This document shows, one piece after another, positions 22,181 through 33,369 of a stretch of 64,000 nucleotides of DNA. Source of the stretch: Abelmoschus esculentus (Eukaryota > Streptophyta > Magnoliopsida > Malvales > Malvaceae); contig JAUCBN010000039.1 of assembly GCA_035048815.1 (NCBI GenBank), forward strand, positions 875,501 through 939,500, given 5' to 3'. Under the pieces are notes generated by a model, which ran no database searches, was not told the DNA's origin, and saw only the letters and a program-made list of their open reading frames with translations. The stretch's first letter is position 1; each line of letters starts with the position of its first letter. Both the position numbers and the translations under genes were made by a program.

Positions 22181-22361
22181 AGACACTGATAAAAAACATT
22201 CAACATGCATGAAGAATAAACAGCCAATACTAAAAGTTGAAGAATGTAAGAACCTAGAAGACCAATCACTTCCAATGAACATAAACACAGAGCAAAGGAC
22301 ACTTGTCCTAACAAAAACAGATACAGCAGCTAGCCCATACCTTCTTGGTATAGCTTTGTAG
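22181..22361 (+). other. Possible exon or gene fragment, unrecognised
   Basis: After an acceptor-like ttcttcccatgcag, a plus-strand frame runs 60 codons (contains KKHSTCMKNKQPILKVEECK) to a stop at 22361. It is Lys-rich and hydrophilic. No family is recognised and no partner exon was found. Confidence 0.2.
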
Positions 22362-23059
22362 TGGCTAGCAACAATGAAATAATTTTGTAAACGTTTCAAT
22401 ACTAGATATAATGTGTTATGAGAAAAAGGGTTATCAGTTAACAACTTGTATGAGCTGATGGCTTAAGAAAAAAAAAACATTAAAAAGAGATGCCCAATCT
22501 GTCGTTTTTCCTTGATTGATTTAACCTTTACCCTTGCTGCAGTCTCATTTGTTCATTGTTTCTAAATTTTCCAACTTGATTGTTCTTGTCAAAATTGACC
22601 AAAACATTAGATATGTTAAACAAATTGACTTTTCCTGTCGGCTGTCTATGCAAATATAAACAATCCAGGCACTTTTCTGGTACAGGGTAGATATAAAGTG
22701 GGAATAAACTAATGTTATGTAAGAAATATAATCATTTACTGCAGATTTCAAGTATTCACAAGGAAACAGAGAATTACAGAGGAAATGGTATTTTTCCTGT
22801 AATTTTATGTGCTGATTAATGAACACAAAGTGAAATAATAAGCAGAAACCAGCTGAGCTTCGATACTAGCTAAGACTCAAGCTACAAGCTGTGTTTCCCA
22901 AAATCTTCTCTTTAAAATATAACAAAAAAGTGTGGGACTAACACCCTAAACAGGGTTTAGAAGTAGAGGATGAGATTCCGGGGACAATCCTAAGCAAAGC
23001 ATCCCTCTGGTAAATCTCTCCTTATTTACGCTTCGAAACATAGGAAATGGCTGATGAAA
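22362..23059. other. 3' flank of NCED gene and spacer
   Basis: No gene was recognised. The part nearest 23059 should be the NCED 3'UTR. Confidence 0.5.
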
Positions 23060-24871
23060 TTAGGCCTGCTTTTCCAAGTCCTTTGAGCTTATGAATGTTC
23101 CATGAAAACCATATGGAACTCGAGACGGAAGTTGAACCGTGGCTTCTAGCTTTAAGTTCATGGCGTTCACTATCTGCAGTTCTGATTTCGATGTCTTTTC
23201 GTAGTGAACAAAGGCCAAGATATAGCCGTCGTCTTCGTTTGGAGAATTGGGGTCTTGAGGAAAGAACAAAGGCTCGCCGCCATACCTTTTGTCTCCGTAG
23301 ATATACTTCTTAACCTCGCCGGTCGAGAGGTCGACTTTGGCGAATCCTGACACTTTAGGCCAAGGCTCAGCTAGAGCTAAATATGCATACCGGGTTTTTC
23401 TTCCTAGTAAGTTCTTGTTCACCATCCCAGCCTCCAAGTTCACTTGCTCGGATTCCGAAATGATGGCACGGCGAGTCGACTTTCCGGTCTTCAAATTCAA
23501 TCGAATTTCGGACAGAACACTCTTGAGATTCTCTTCACATTCGTTGAAAATGGAATCCGGAGGCGTCATGCAAGAGCCGATCACGACAACCTCATCGGTC
23601 TCTGGCTCTTCCCATGCATTCCAAAGATGGAAACAGAAGCAATCAGGTGCCTCAATCCATTTGATCCCGGACGAATCAATGGCATTCTTGTCTAATACAC
23701 CAAACCTTGCCACCTTGTTCTTGTCATACACAACTGGCGAACCACCATGAACCATTTCACCCAATTTGAAAACTACTTGCTGGTCTGGGATCACCACGAA
23801 ATTCTCAGTAATTGCGAAATCGTGCATCATTGTCGGACCGTCTACCGGGATTTCGACATCTGGTGATTTCTTACCATCGGGTGAGAATTTAAAGTACCTA
23901 AGATATGGCTTTTGGATAACATCATAGCTGAGAGCAAAGAATTCACCGGTTTGTGGATCAACTTTGGGGTGAGCAATCATTGCAGACTTCAACTGCCCAT
24001 CAAAATCATATCTGCCGACGGTTTTCAAGTCCCCGGACGGTGTGATACGAACATGGTAAGGCAAATCATCTTCGGACATGGCGAGAAGGTGGCCGTTGAA
24101 GTAAACCAGCCCGGCGTTTGCAACACCGGTACCATGGCTCGGATCAACGAGTCCGAACAAGCCTCGAGCGTAGAAAAGTAACAGCCTAGCTATTCCTGAG
24201 TGGCCATGGAGTTCACCTATGGCCTTGGGGAAAACCGGACGCCCGAAAGACCGTTCTTGAACAAGTCGGTTCGTTTCAGTGAACCTACAAGCGTAGCTAG
24301 CTGAGCCATTTTTGAACTGAACCGCATGAATCATCCCATCCCCATCGAAGAAATGGTGTCCGGCCACCGGCTCATGAAGCGGGTTCGCCCCGTTTCGAGC
24401 GTAGACACCCTGTATACATTCCGGGATCGTGCCGATAACAGGGAGTCTCAGCTTTACCTGCTGCTCAGGGACAGGAGCAAAATTACCGGCGATTTGAACT
24501 CTGGGGTCAGCAGTCTTCGGCAAAGGATGGCGACGCTCGTGAGAGACTAAAGCATTCTCCACTGCATCTAAAGCCATAGCCGCCGCTCTTTGCAAGGGAT
24601 TCCATTTCTGGGTTCTATCTTTCTCATCATCACAAGAAACATATTTCGTCGTCGGAATAGAAGAAGGCGATGGAGGGAAAGCCGGTGACTGATGCTTAGG
24701 CAAATGAAGAATTGAAGGAGTATGAAGAGAGCAAGAAATGTATGTTTTTTTCCCATTCACTCTCTTGAAAGTTATACAGGAAGAAGCTGGTTTTGACCTT
24801 GAAACAGGGAGTTTAGACTTAAGACAACAGCTCCCACTAGCGACTGATGACGCTGATGAAGAAGAAGCCAT
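23060..24871 (-). CDS. NCED: 9-cis-epoxycarotenoid dioxygenase (NCED3/5/9 clade)
   Basis: Intronless, 603 aa, typical for NCEDs. The plastid enzyme cleaves 9-cis-violaxanthin or 9-cis-neoxanthin to xanthoxin, the committed step of abscisic acid synthesis. The first ~75 residues are a Ser-rich transit peptide, followed by the amphipathic helix NPLQRAAAMALDAVENALVS used for thylakoid binding. The four iron-binding histidines are H301 (AHPKVD), H350 (MMHDFA), H415 (CFHLWN) and H590 (GFHGTF). Upstream are a TATA box and two G-box/ABRE sites, fitting stress and ABA control. The position near polygalacturonase, DA2 and ICR genes suggests orthology to the Arabidopsis NCED9 locus, as inference. Confidence 0.95.
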   Translation of the reverse strand: MASSSSASSVASGSCCLKSKLPVSRSKPASSCITFKRVNGKKTYISCSLHTPSILHLPKHQSPAFPPSPSSIPTTKYVSCDDEKDRTQKWNPLQRAAAMALDAVENALVSHERRHPLPKTADPRVQIAGNFAPVPEQQVKLRLPVIGTIPECIQGVYARNGANPLHEPVAGHHFFDGDGMIHAVQFKNGSASYACRFTETNRLVQERSFGRPVFPKAIGELHGHSGIARLLLFYARGLFGLVDPSHGTGVANAGLVYFNGHLLAMSEDDLPYHVRITPSGDLKTVGRYDFDGQLKSAMIAHPKVDPQTGEFFALSYDVIQKPYLRYFKFSPDGKKSPDVEIPVDGPTMMHDFAITENFVVIPDQQVVFKLGEMVHGGSPVVYDKNKVARFGVLDKNAIDSSGIKWIEAPDCFCFHLWNAWEEPETDEVVVIGSCMTPPDSIFNECEENLKSVLSEIRLNLKTGKSTRRAIISESEQVNLEAGMVNKNLLGRKTRYAYLALAEPWPKVSGFAKVDLSTGEVKKYIYGDKRYGGEPLFFPQDPNSPNEDDGYILAFVHYEKTSKSELQIVNAMNLKLEATVQLPSRVPYGFHGTFISSKDLEKQA

Positions 24872-25052
24872 AGGACCAACTACTCCGAAACTTGATTGAA
24901 TTTTTGAAAGAATAGTGACAAATATGGAAATAAGATGGTATACTTTATCCGAGAAATGTGTGCTTTCTTTTGCTTATGTGATGTTTGGTTGGAGAGAAAA
25001 TGAGGGAGGAGTCGAGTGAGTGGTGTGGGAAAACGGGGGAGGGAGAAGTAGG

Positions 25053-25636
25053 TATATATAGAGAAGAGAGACATATAAGAAGAGACCACGTGTTGGATTT
25101 GAGTAGAAAAGAAGGCCCCACTCTAGAAAGAGTTTGAGTGAGTGATTTAGGCGACCATTGTTGGAATTTTGGTGAAAAATTGTTTATTATATATATATTT
25201 TTTATCTTAAAATAATTTATTCATATAATTTTTAACGATATATATTTTATAAATATAATAATTAAATATAATTTTTTTAAATAAATATCATTTTTCACTA
25301 AAAATACTCGTTAAACTTTCTAAAAAAAACATGTGTTCCCAACTCCGTTCTTGATTTTGTATAGAATGAGTCTATAACAGATGTCGAACATCGTTAAACA
25401 TCATTAATATTAAACATCACTGAACATTATTAAATTAATTTATAAATAATAAAAATTTAATTATATAATTATTAATTATATATTAAATTTATTACTCTTT
25501 TATTAATTATATATTAAAATTTTTTCTTTTGTATAATACCATATATATTGGAGTCTGAGGTATAGATCGGGAGTGTAGACCCCGTCTAACCCCGCGTTTC
25601 GTCCTCAAACGAGAGTGGTTTAGGCCAACACGTGGC
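25053..25636 (-). promoter_or_regulatory. NCED promoter: TATA box and two G-box/ABRE sites
   Basis: On the minus strand, a TATA box ctatatatacc lies at about 25052-25062, some 180 bp before the ATG. A CACGTG palindrome (25087-25092) sits about 30 bp upstream of it. A CACGTGGC ABRE (25629-25636) lies about 760 bp from the ATG. G-box/ABREs bind bZIP factors such as AREB/ABF. Confidence 0.6.
25367..25535. mobile_element. Truncated copy of a foldback MITE
   Basis: It begins GAGTCTATAACAGATGTCGAA, then CATCGTTAAACATCA, then CACTGAACATTATTAAATTAA and ATTACTCTTTTATTAATTA. These match in order the left arm and centre of the element at 45137-45384. The right arm is absent. Confidence 0.6.
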
Positions 25637-26473
25637 GCTTGCTGATGTTCAAACACAAAATCTAAGTCACATCAGTTGGCCCACACGCTTCCCCCCTTAC
25701 TCTACATCTCCTCATCCAACAAGATTGGTGAATTACAGAAATTAAAGAAGATTTAATTACTCCATAAAACAAGTATTTAAAATATATTTTTGGTGGAGTA
25801 ATTTAGTTAATTTAATTGGATGGGTTTCATTATTGTTTACCGTCAAATAAGAGGAAAATAATAATTTAATATAAATATAGAGATTATGAAAAGTATATTA
25901 TAATATTTTATGTATCTTAAAATTTTGATATATTCAGATATTTATATGAATTAATTAATCAAATTATTTATTTTTATTTTAAAATAATAAATAATTTAAT
26001 TTAATCTGAAGGTCGTTCCATAAATTAATTTATTTTATTTAAACTATTATTTTTAGTTTCAAAGTTCTAGAAAAAGAAAAAGGTTATTACCGAATGATTT
26101 GTTTAATTATCGAAATTACACTTGTCATAAAAGGACCCTATATGTAAGTGAGAATGGAGGACATATTTAAATATAAAAAACTATATAATATTATCCCTAC
26201 GTCAGACAATTATGTAGGTGTGAATTGGGGGAAATATTATAAAACAATTTTACCCTAAGCCATATGATATTTGTTATTATGTGTCACTCACTACCTAAGT
26301 TATTTTAATCAATCAGTTAATACAAAATTTGGAAACACAAGACAAGTGATAGTTAGGTACCCTATTGGACAGCATTATCAGTATATTTTTATTAAAATTT
26401 ATTTATGTACTATTGTTACTTAATATTTATTAATTTTTAGACTAAACATCGTTGATGAATGGGTGGTCAAAGT
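25536..26473. other. Intergenic, AT-rich
   Basis: NCED upstream region, then AT-rich spacer. Nothing further was recognised beyond the ABRE at 25629. Confidence 0.5.
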
Positions 26474-26920
26474 TAGGGGTGTTTAACGAGTTGAGCAGCT
26501 TGTGAAATGTTCGAATTCGACTCGGTTAAAATTTGGTAAATATTAGATTTAGATTGATATGATTAGAATTCGAGTTTGACATATTGGTGGGTTGTTAGTT
26601 TAGAATTTAGATTTTAAAAGTGTTTTATACACTTTTTTGATATTTTTTTGTTAAATTTATTAATTTATATTAATATTAAGCTTTATATTATATTATTAAA
26701 TTTCACTTTTAGTTAAAAATAAGGTATTTTTTAGTGGGCATAACGAGCAATGAGTCAAGCTTAATAAGGTACGACTCAAGTTGAGCAACAAAATATTTTA
26801 ACAAGCACGAGTCGAACATAGTTTTAACGAGCAACAAGTCGAGTTGAACAATAATTTTTTTAAGGAGCACGAGTTGAGTACTGTTCAACTTGCGATCGAC
26901 TCGCTCGGTAAACATCCCTA
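26474..26920. mobile_element. Non-autonomous hAT-like element
   Basis: The left end TAGGGGTGTTTAACGAG and the right end, read in reverse complement, TAGGGATGTTTACCGAG form a 17-bp imperfect terminal inverted repeat around 447 bp. Inside, GAGCAACGAGTCGAG-like words repeat, as in hAT-derived MITEs. The flanking 8 bp (GTCAAAGT, ATCAGAAC) agree at four of eight positions, and the four differences are all transitions, so any target duplication is degraded. Confidence 0.6.
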
Positions 26921-28779
26921 ATCAGAACTATTCACCTGCTCCCTTCTCATCTCTTTAAGTCCCGAGTTTAAGACCCAATAACAATATTTCTTTTCTAAAG
27001 TCTTTTTCCTTCCTTCTCCAAATATAAATAAAAATAAGTTTTCCAAAATAAAATAAAATTAGCATATCTTCTGAGGAAAGATTTTGTTTCCACAAAAAAT
27101 AAATAATTATTTTTAAATTATTGATGACAATTAAAAACACATAATTTGTATGTAAGAAAGATTCCTTTGTCCAATTTATTTTCCACTCTGAACATGCAAG
27201 AAGTAAACAATTATTTTAACATAAGACTTCAAATAATAGACCAACATGTAACAACCATATCTCCAGTCATCTTCTCAAAATTTATTTATTATTTATTTAA
27301 TAAATGCATGAATGACCTTAAACCGCTAAAAAAATTAATATTATATTTTATAATAATATTATTAAACATAAATAAAACCCTACGGTTGGTTAATTTGTTG
27401 AAAGCTGACCAATATTTCATCTTAATTTAGAATAAAATACAATAACCTCAAACACTTCAACGTGTCCATCAATAAGTGGTCTCGTGATCACAATGATTAG
27501 ATCTTAATTTTTTTTATTAAATTATTAAGAAAAACTTAGTGTGTTTAACTATTTAATTATTACAGTATTTTTTATAGAAAAAGGATTAAAGTTCAAATCA
27601 TATCTTATTTTTTAAAAAATATAATCCTAAAACAAATGATTAGGTTGCCAAACTAATCAACGGATTTGTTTAATTAAGTAGAAAGTTAAGCGACTAAATT
27701 ATGTTAATTACCACCTAAAACCATGTTATGCAACTAAATCATGTAAATTATATATATAGCAGATACACGTGCACATCTGTCATTTTTGTGTTTATTTGCA
27801 AGGCACTCACATGTTAGATTTTTGGAAAATAGAAAATGCAAAAATAATGAGTTATATAAATATTAGTATCATTATTTATAAGTTGGTCCAAGTAATAAGC
27901 AGTTTATTATTATTTAAGTTAATCTCGAGTTTGAGATATTATATATATAACTATGTAAAAAAATCATTGTTAAGAGACTCGTCCATCAAAATCAAGTGTG
28001 TGACACGAGTCAATTCAAATTAATGAGGATAAATATTTAAGAAATTAGAAGGATAATAAAAAATATTAGTATTATTAATCGTATTAATGTATGAAATCTT
28101 CAGGCAAAATCATGTTAGAAAAAATAATTATTTTAAATTGAATATAAGGTTGATGATCCACGAGAGGTGCATGAGAAATTCACATGAGTAATATTATTAA
28201 TTATGTAAATTCACTTGATCATGAATAATTAAATATATGATTCGAGAAAAATATTTGATTATAATTTTATGAGATCTTAGTCTTAATTTATTTGATTACA
28301 AATTAAACAAAAATATTTCAATAAAATAATATGAGATCTTATGTAAGGAAATTATTAAACCTTCGGGGTTATCATTATTATTAGTCTTAATTTATTTGTT
28401 AGTTATATGATTCGATAAAAAAATCGAAATTCTAATTTTGTTTGTTCGAATGAGACACATGAGTCGATTGCTTTTTTTTAAATGAATCTTAAGATTCAAA
28501 AGTTATTTATTATCTAAAAAATTAGGTATTATAAATAAAATATTATTTTTTTTCAAAAATTAAATTGAATATGATATTTTAGATTTGCACATGTATGTGC
28601 ATGGAAATGGTAATCACATCTCATGGTAATGCAAACCATTGGATCACATGTACACATGGTGACATGTGCTATGTGTTGTGTGATTAAATGCTATCATTAT
28701 CAACTTTAATTAGTCTTTCAATTATAATCGAGTGGAAATGATAAGCCTATACAAAGCATGTTCAAAATCATAATTTTGG
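26921..28779. other. Intergenic, AT-rich
   Basis: Short frames only. A stretch at about 27955-28022 (aaaaaatcattgttaagaga, CTCGTCCATCAAAA) resembles 58010-58060 and marks a dispersed repeat. Confidence 0.5.
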
Positions 28780-28935
28780 GGCACGAGTCCTCTAGCCCAA
28801 GCGGTTAAAGGAACGGTTGTTGTTCTTAGAGGTTACGGATTCGAGCACCAGCAATACCAGTAGAGTGATTGAGCGATCAATGTCAAATGGTGAAGACTAT
28901 ATTCTAGAACAGATAGAATGACTCGTTTTTTAATT
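28780..28935 (+). mobile_element. tRNA-derived SINE candidate
   Basis: An A-box-like TAGCCCAAGCGGTTAAAGG (28793-28811) is followed about 30 bp later by a B-box-like GGATTCGAGCACC (28837-28849). This is the spacing and sequence of a Leu/Ser tRNA-like pol III promoter. The segment cannot fold as an intact tRNA. The body continues to about 28935. No target duplication was established. Confidence 0.5.
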
Positions 28936-31250
28936 TAAAAAGTTATGATCAATTAGTACCCAAAATCTAATTTAACTTTTCCTAAGCATTTTGAGTCGAA
29001 TTTAGCTCAAAACATAAGGGTCAATTTAAAATATATATATATATACTTTTAGGGTTAAATTTTATTCTTCCACTTTCCTTACCAATATGTAAAAATATCT
29101 GAATTTAGAGGATCTGATGAATAAATAACATGGTCTTTTAGTGTCTCCATGTGTGATGTAAGAATATCTTCTCAACGAATAATTCAGATTAAAACTCTTC
29201 GACCAACAGATTTTACCTGTAAAGGAAAACGGCCAACTGCCAACTAACTTTTCCTTTTTGTTTGTTATCCTTAATTAATAATATACCAAATAATTAACTT
29301 TTGTCTTGTATACCCACCACTGTGCTTAGCCTCTAAGCTTGAATAAAAATAACTGGATAAGCTTTTCTTGAATTATTTTAACAAAGTGCATGCACTTTAA
29401 TAAAAAGTTTATAAAACACTAATTGTCATTAACCTATCTTTAGTTTGTTTAAAGATTAATCTTAATAAGTGCTATAAAATTAACCTATTCTCTTTGTTCT
29501 TGAATTAGTTATAACACTAATCATAGTTTTTTAAACAATATTAAATAATTTGATATCGTTTAAATAGATTTTAAGTTTAAAGTTTTACGTATGTAAAAAT
29601 ATTTTGATGAAAGACTCATTTATTTAAATCAAATATACGATATAAATTAAACGGGATAAAATTTTAAAAAATTCGGAAAAAAAAAACAAAAATTAATAGA
29701 ATAGAAAGGCACCTGCATTGATGATTGGTCTTCCATATGGTCCCATATGAAAAGGGTGTGGTTAATTACGGCACATGGAGGTCACATTGGTTGGCAGATA
29801 AAGGAGATCGGAGTGGCTAACCAAAACAAAATGGGTGGGTGCCGTGCTGCTTTGTAGCACTGATTCCATAGGAGACAATTTTAATAACAAAAAACATTCA
29901 TTTTGTTTTGTTATGTGTACAAATAAATTATATATTCAAAATTTTAAAATTTTTATAAATACAACTTTTATATTAAAAAAAATAATTTAATTAAATTATA
30001 TTTTCGGATAATCGAATATATTGATATCTGTTTTTTCAGATCAAAAATAAATCATTATATCATCAATTCAAAAATCTAAATATTCAAAAAATTAAATCTA
30101 ATCCGATCTAATATCCGATAAAGAACACCCCAACCACTGCGGCAGAAGTTTTGACCCACATCGTTTGTCTGGGAAGCCGTCCGACCAATAGTCATGGAGA
30201 AAGCCGAAGCCCAAGCCAGCAGAGATTCTAAGGGGTGAACTATTGAGGACGTGTTTGGAAGTGTCAAATCAACACACAGGATGCTAAAAGCATACCTCTA
30301 TCTATGGATAGAAACCATGACAGATTCAATCCACTGGGCCACTGATTTCTTTGTTTTGTTTTTTTTCTTTGCCAAACAGGCCGTTATTATATTAAAAAAA
30401 ACAATCCTAAAACTAAATTTTTACGCTCGATCTTAACTAATTATTCAATAAATTACTTCTCAATTATTATACCCAACATCTCCAACAGGCTACAATAAAT
30501 CCGCGCCTCCAATCCGTTAATCTATCGCCATGTCATTCATTCCCTGTTGTGATCTTCCATCCATTCCTTTCACCTGAAACGTGTGGGTTCAACCAAACAT
30601 CCAAATACACTGAGGTTTTGACTCGGTAAGACTCCGACTCAGTCTCAGACAGTCAACTCAACACCACTTAAACCTAACCCCACTACGACACTTCCTGCTT
30701 TTCTGTTTCGGAAAGTTTCAAATAATAAACAAGGGTGCAAATCCTCTGTCCCTTTTTATGCCTTTATTTATGTCCCACGTCAAATTAGAGAGTTTAGGAT
30801 TTAGTGTTGTAGGTTAGGGTTTTGGGAATTAGGGGTGGGGTGTATTTTTTAGGATGTAAGGTTTAGGATTAAGGATATAAAAAATAAGGGTTTAGGGTTT
30901 AAAATTCAATTTTTAAAAAAAAAAATCAAAAGAGGCACAAAAAGAAGCATGAAAAAGAGACAGAAGATTTTTGTTCGTAAAAAAGGCAAACATGTGTAGC
31001 ATTGAGAATTCTTGTCATCTTTCTTTAAACGTTAAATAGGTACTATAAACATTCGTTTAAAATTAATCATTCGATTATTTAGAGTAACTATAACCGATAA
31101 ATGATCATTTATCACGATTACAAATAAAACTTAAAATTTATTTTGATAAAAAGAATTTACATCGATCATGCGTGTTCTTCAAGAAAAAGTTTTTCGAATG
31201 ATATTTTTTTATTCACAGTTAAAAAAGATTTACAAAAATATAAATGAAAC
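28936..31250. other. Gene-poor spacer
   Basis: AT-rich with no recognised gene. A minus-strand frame at 30076-30267 (LESLLAWASAFSMTIGRTAS) looks protein-like but matches no family I know. Telomere-like words (tttagggttt) at 30790-30905 are short and degenerate. Confidence 0.45.
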
Positions 31251-31988
31251 TAGGGGTGAGCAACGAAACCGATAAAATCGAAAAATCGATTCGAACCGAG
31301 CTATGCGGTTCGGTTCAGATTCACATATTACGGTTTGGTTCGGTTTAAAATTCAAATTTGACAATTCGGTTCGTTTTCAGGTTTTCTATACGTAACCTAT
31401 TTATTCTATATTAACCCGAATTAAAGAAAAAAAATATTATGACCCATATCAAATATGTTTTAAAGATAGTCTCTTGAAATATTTGAATTTATTTTTTAAA
31501 TTAGTCTCTTGAAATATTTAGATGTAATTTTATAATATTAAATTGATTAGATATCGTGTTTTAAATTCGAATATGTTTTTATAATATTTACTATTTATGA
31601 TTATTTTATAACATAGAATATTTGAGTTTATCTTTAATCAAATAATATATTAGACTAGATATATATGTTTAGGTTGGTGATATAGAATCACTGAGTGTAT
31701 ATTAATTAAATAAATATTTTTATGATTTATTTTTCAGATATATTGTTTGTTTTGTAATCATTGTTTTTTTAAAATCTTAAATTTCTCAAGGGCTCGAGAT
31801 ATGTGTTTTCATGTTCTTAATGACAAAATTTGGTTTTTGGTTTTTCGGTTTTTATACCTTTCAGTTTCGGTTTTCAGTTTCTCGGTTTTTATACCATTCG
31901 GTTTCGATTTTTTTTTTAAAAACGCAGACTATGATTCGATTCACATTTTAATAAAAAATCGAACCGAATCGAATCAAATACACCCCTA
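31251..31988. mobile_element. Non-autonomous hAT element with perfect 8-bp TSD
   Basis: The ends are TAGGGGTG (31251-31258) and CACCCCTA (31981-31988). The element is flanked by a perfect 8-bp target duplication AATGAAAC at 31243-31250 and 31989-31996. Eight-base duplications and TAGGGGTG-type ends are hallmarks of the hAT superfamily. Subterminal CGGTTCGGTT-type words occur at both ends in opposite orientation (ATCGAACCGAATCGAATC on the right). At 738 bp it carries no transposase frame. Confidence 0.85.
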
Positions 31989-31996
31989 AATGAAAC

Positions 31997-33369
31997 TGTC
32001 GCTTATCCAATCCTTTGAGCTTTGTATACGTATATCGTACGTTCTAGTGACGCATTAGGTATGCATGATTTGGATGTCAGTAGAATGAGATTTTTTTATG
32101 CTTAAATTTATCACGTTATTTACGTGGCATATTATATTTTATCAAGCCACATGAATTTTATGCATTAAACGGAGATCATAAAATTTTATATTCTTACTAT
32201 AAAATTTTAAGAAATTATATTTTTTAACTTGAGAGGTATAGAGTTAAAAAATAATAATTTAAGAGGTGATATTATTGCTGTGATTATAAAATTTAAGAGG
32301 TGATATAATTGTAATAATATTACGTGATATAAAATTATAAATATTTAAAATTTTATAAACTAATTTAGAATAAAGATCGTAGTGTAAAGATAAAAATAAA
32401 ATATTTAAAAATATAAAATTAATTTAAAATAAGACTTATAGTTTAAGGATATATAATATAATTAACTCATTTTTAATATAGAACTTAGATGATCCGTTTC
32501 TAAAGTTAAGCCCATAGATAGTATTTACGGTTCGAGGGGAAACGGACCATTTTAGAGCTGGGTTGGCTAATCTGGTTGAATACAATTATAAGAGTTGGGC
32601 CAATGGACCTACCGTTTCCTATTTATTAAAATATATTATTTAAATAAAATTTCAAATAATTTGGTTTGTTGGATACATGGTAAAATTATATTTTTTGAAT
32701 TTTATTTTAAAGTTACTTGATATTTACTTTTTTTATTTGTTTTGAATAAGTATTTGATTTTATTACCTTCTCCTATATATCAAATTGTTCTATATAAAAT
32801 AAATAATATTATTTACTTAGATTAATATTTAATATATAAATAATATAATTTTATATACATGTATCTATTTTAATTTAATAATACGAAATCTAAATCTTAA
32901 ACCTCTTAATCTTTAAAAATAATTTTTTATTATAAATGTATAGAATATTTTTTTTTTTTTACAATCAATTGTTTATAACTAGTATTTATATTAATGCTAA
33001 ACTCACTTTAATTAGAATTAGTCATCAATCAAATAAATATATTTAATCAATTAATTAAATTAACATTTTTATTTTTTATTTTTTCAATCATAAATTTTAC
33101 TCACTAAAAAAACTTCTTTTCTTTTAAATGTTTAAAATTAAAATTTTTCAAAAAAAAATATTTATCTGTCAAAGTCGAACGTAATCACCACCGTTCATCA
33201 TGATCTCAGTGAGGGTCCCACATCATAAATAAGTAGTAACCGCCTCTTTGGTTGGTTTGTCTGTTTCCTAAACAAAACTCACAGGTGGGTGACAACATCA
33301 TTACGCCGCCTACTTCTTTCTGGTTTGTGTCTACATTCTGAGTTTTTCTACTCCTTTTCTACAGAGACA
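31997..33369. other. Gene-poor spacer upstream of ETR1
   Basis: AT-rich. The phrase AATTTAAGAGGTGATAT recurs at about 32258 and 32291. It leads into the ETR1 promoter. Confidence 0.5.

Noticed and set aside
28780..28860. Functional tRNA gene
   Set aside because: A and B box likeness only; no acceptor stem pairing or anticodon arm could be made.
30790..30905. Telomere-like TTTAGGG words
   Set aside because: Only scattered degenerate copies; no uninterrupted array of the 7-bp telomere unit.
31747..31989. 80-codon plus-strand frame
   Set aside because: Lies inside the hAT element, low-complexity Phe/Ser content from CGGTTT repeats.
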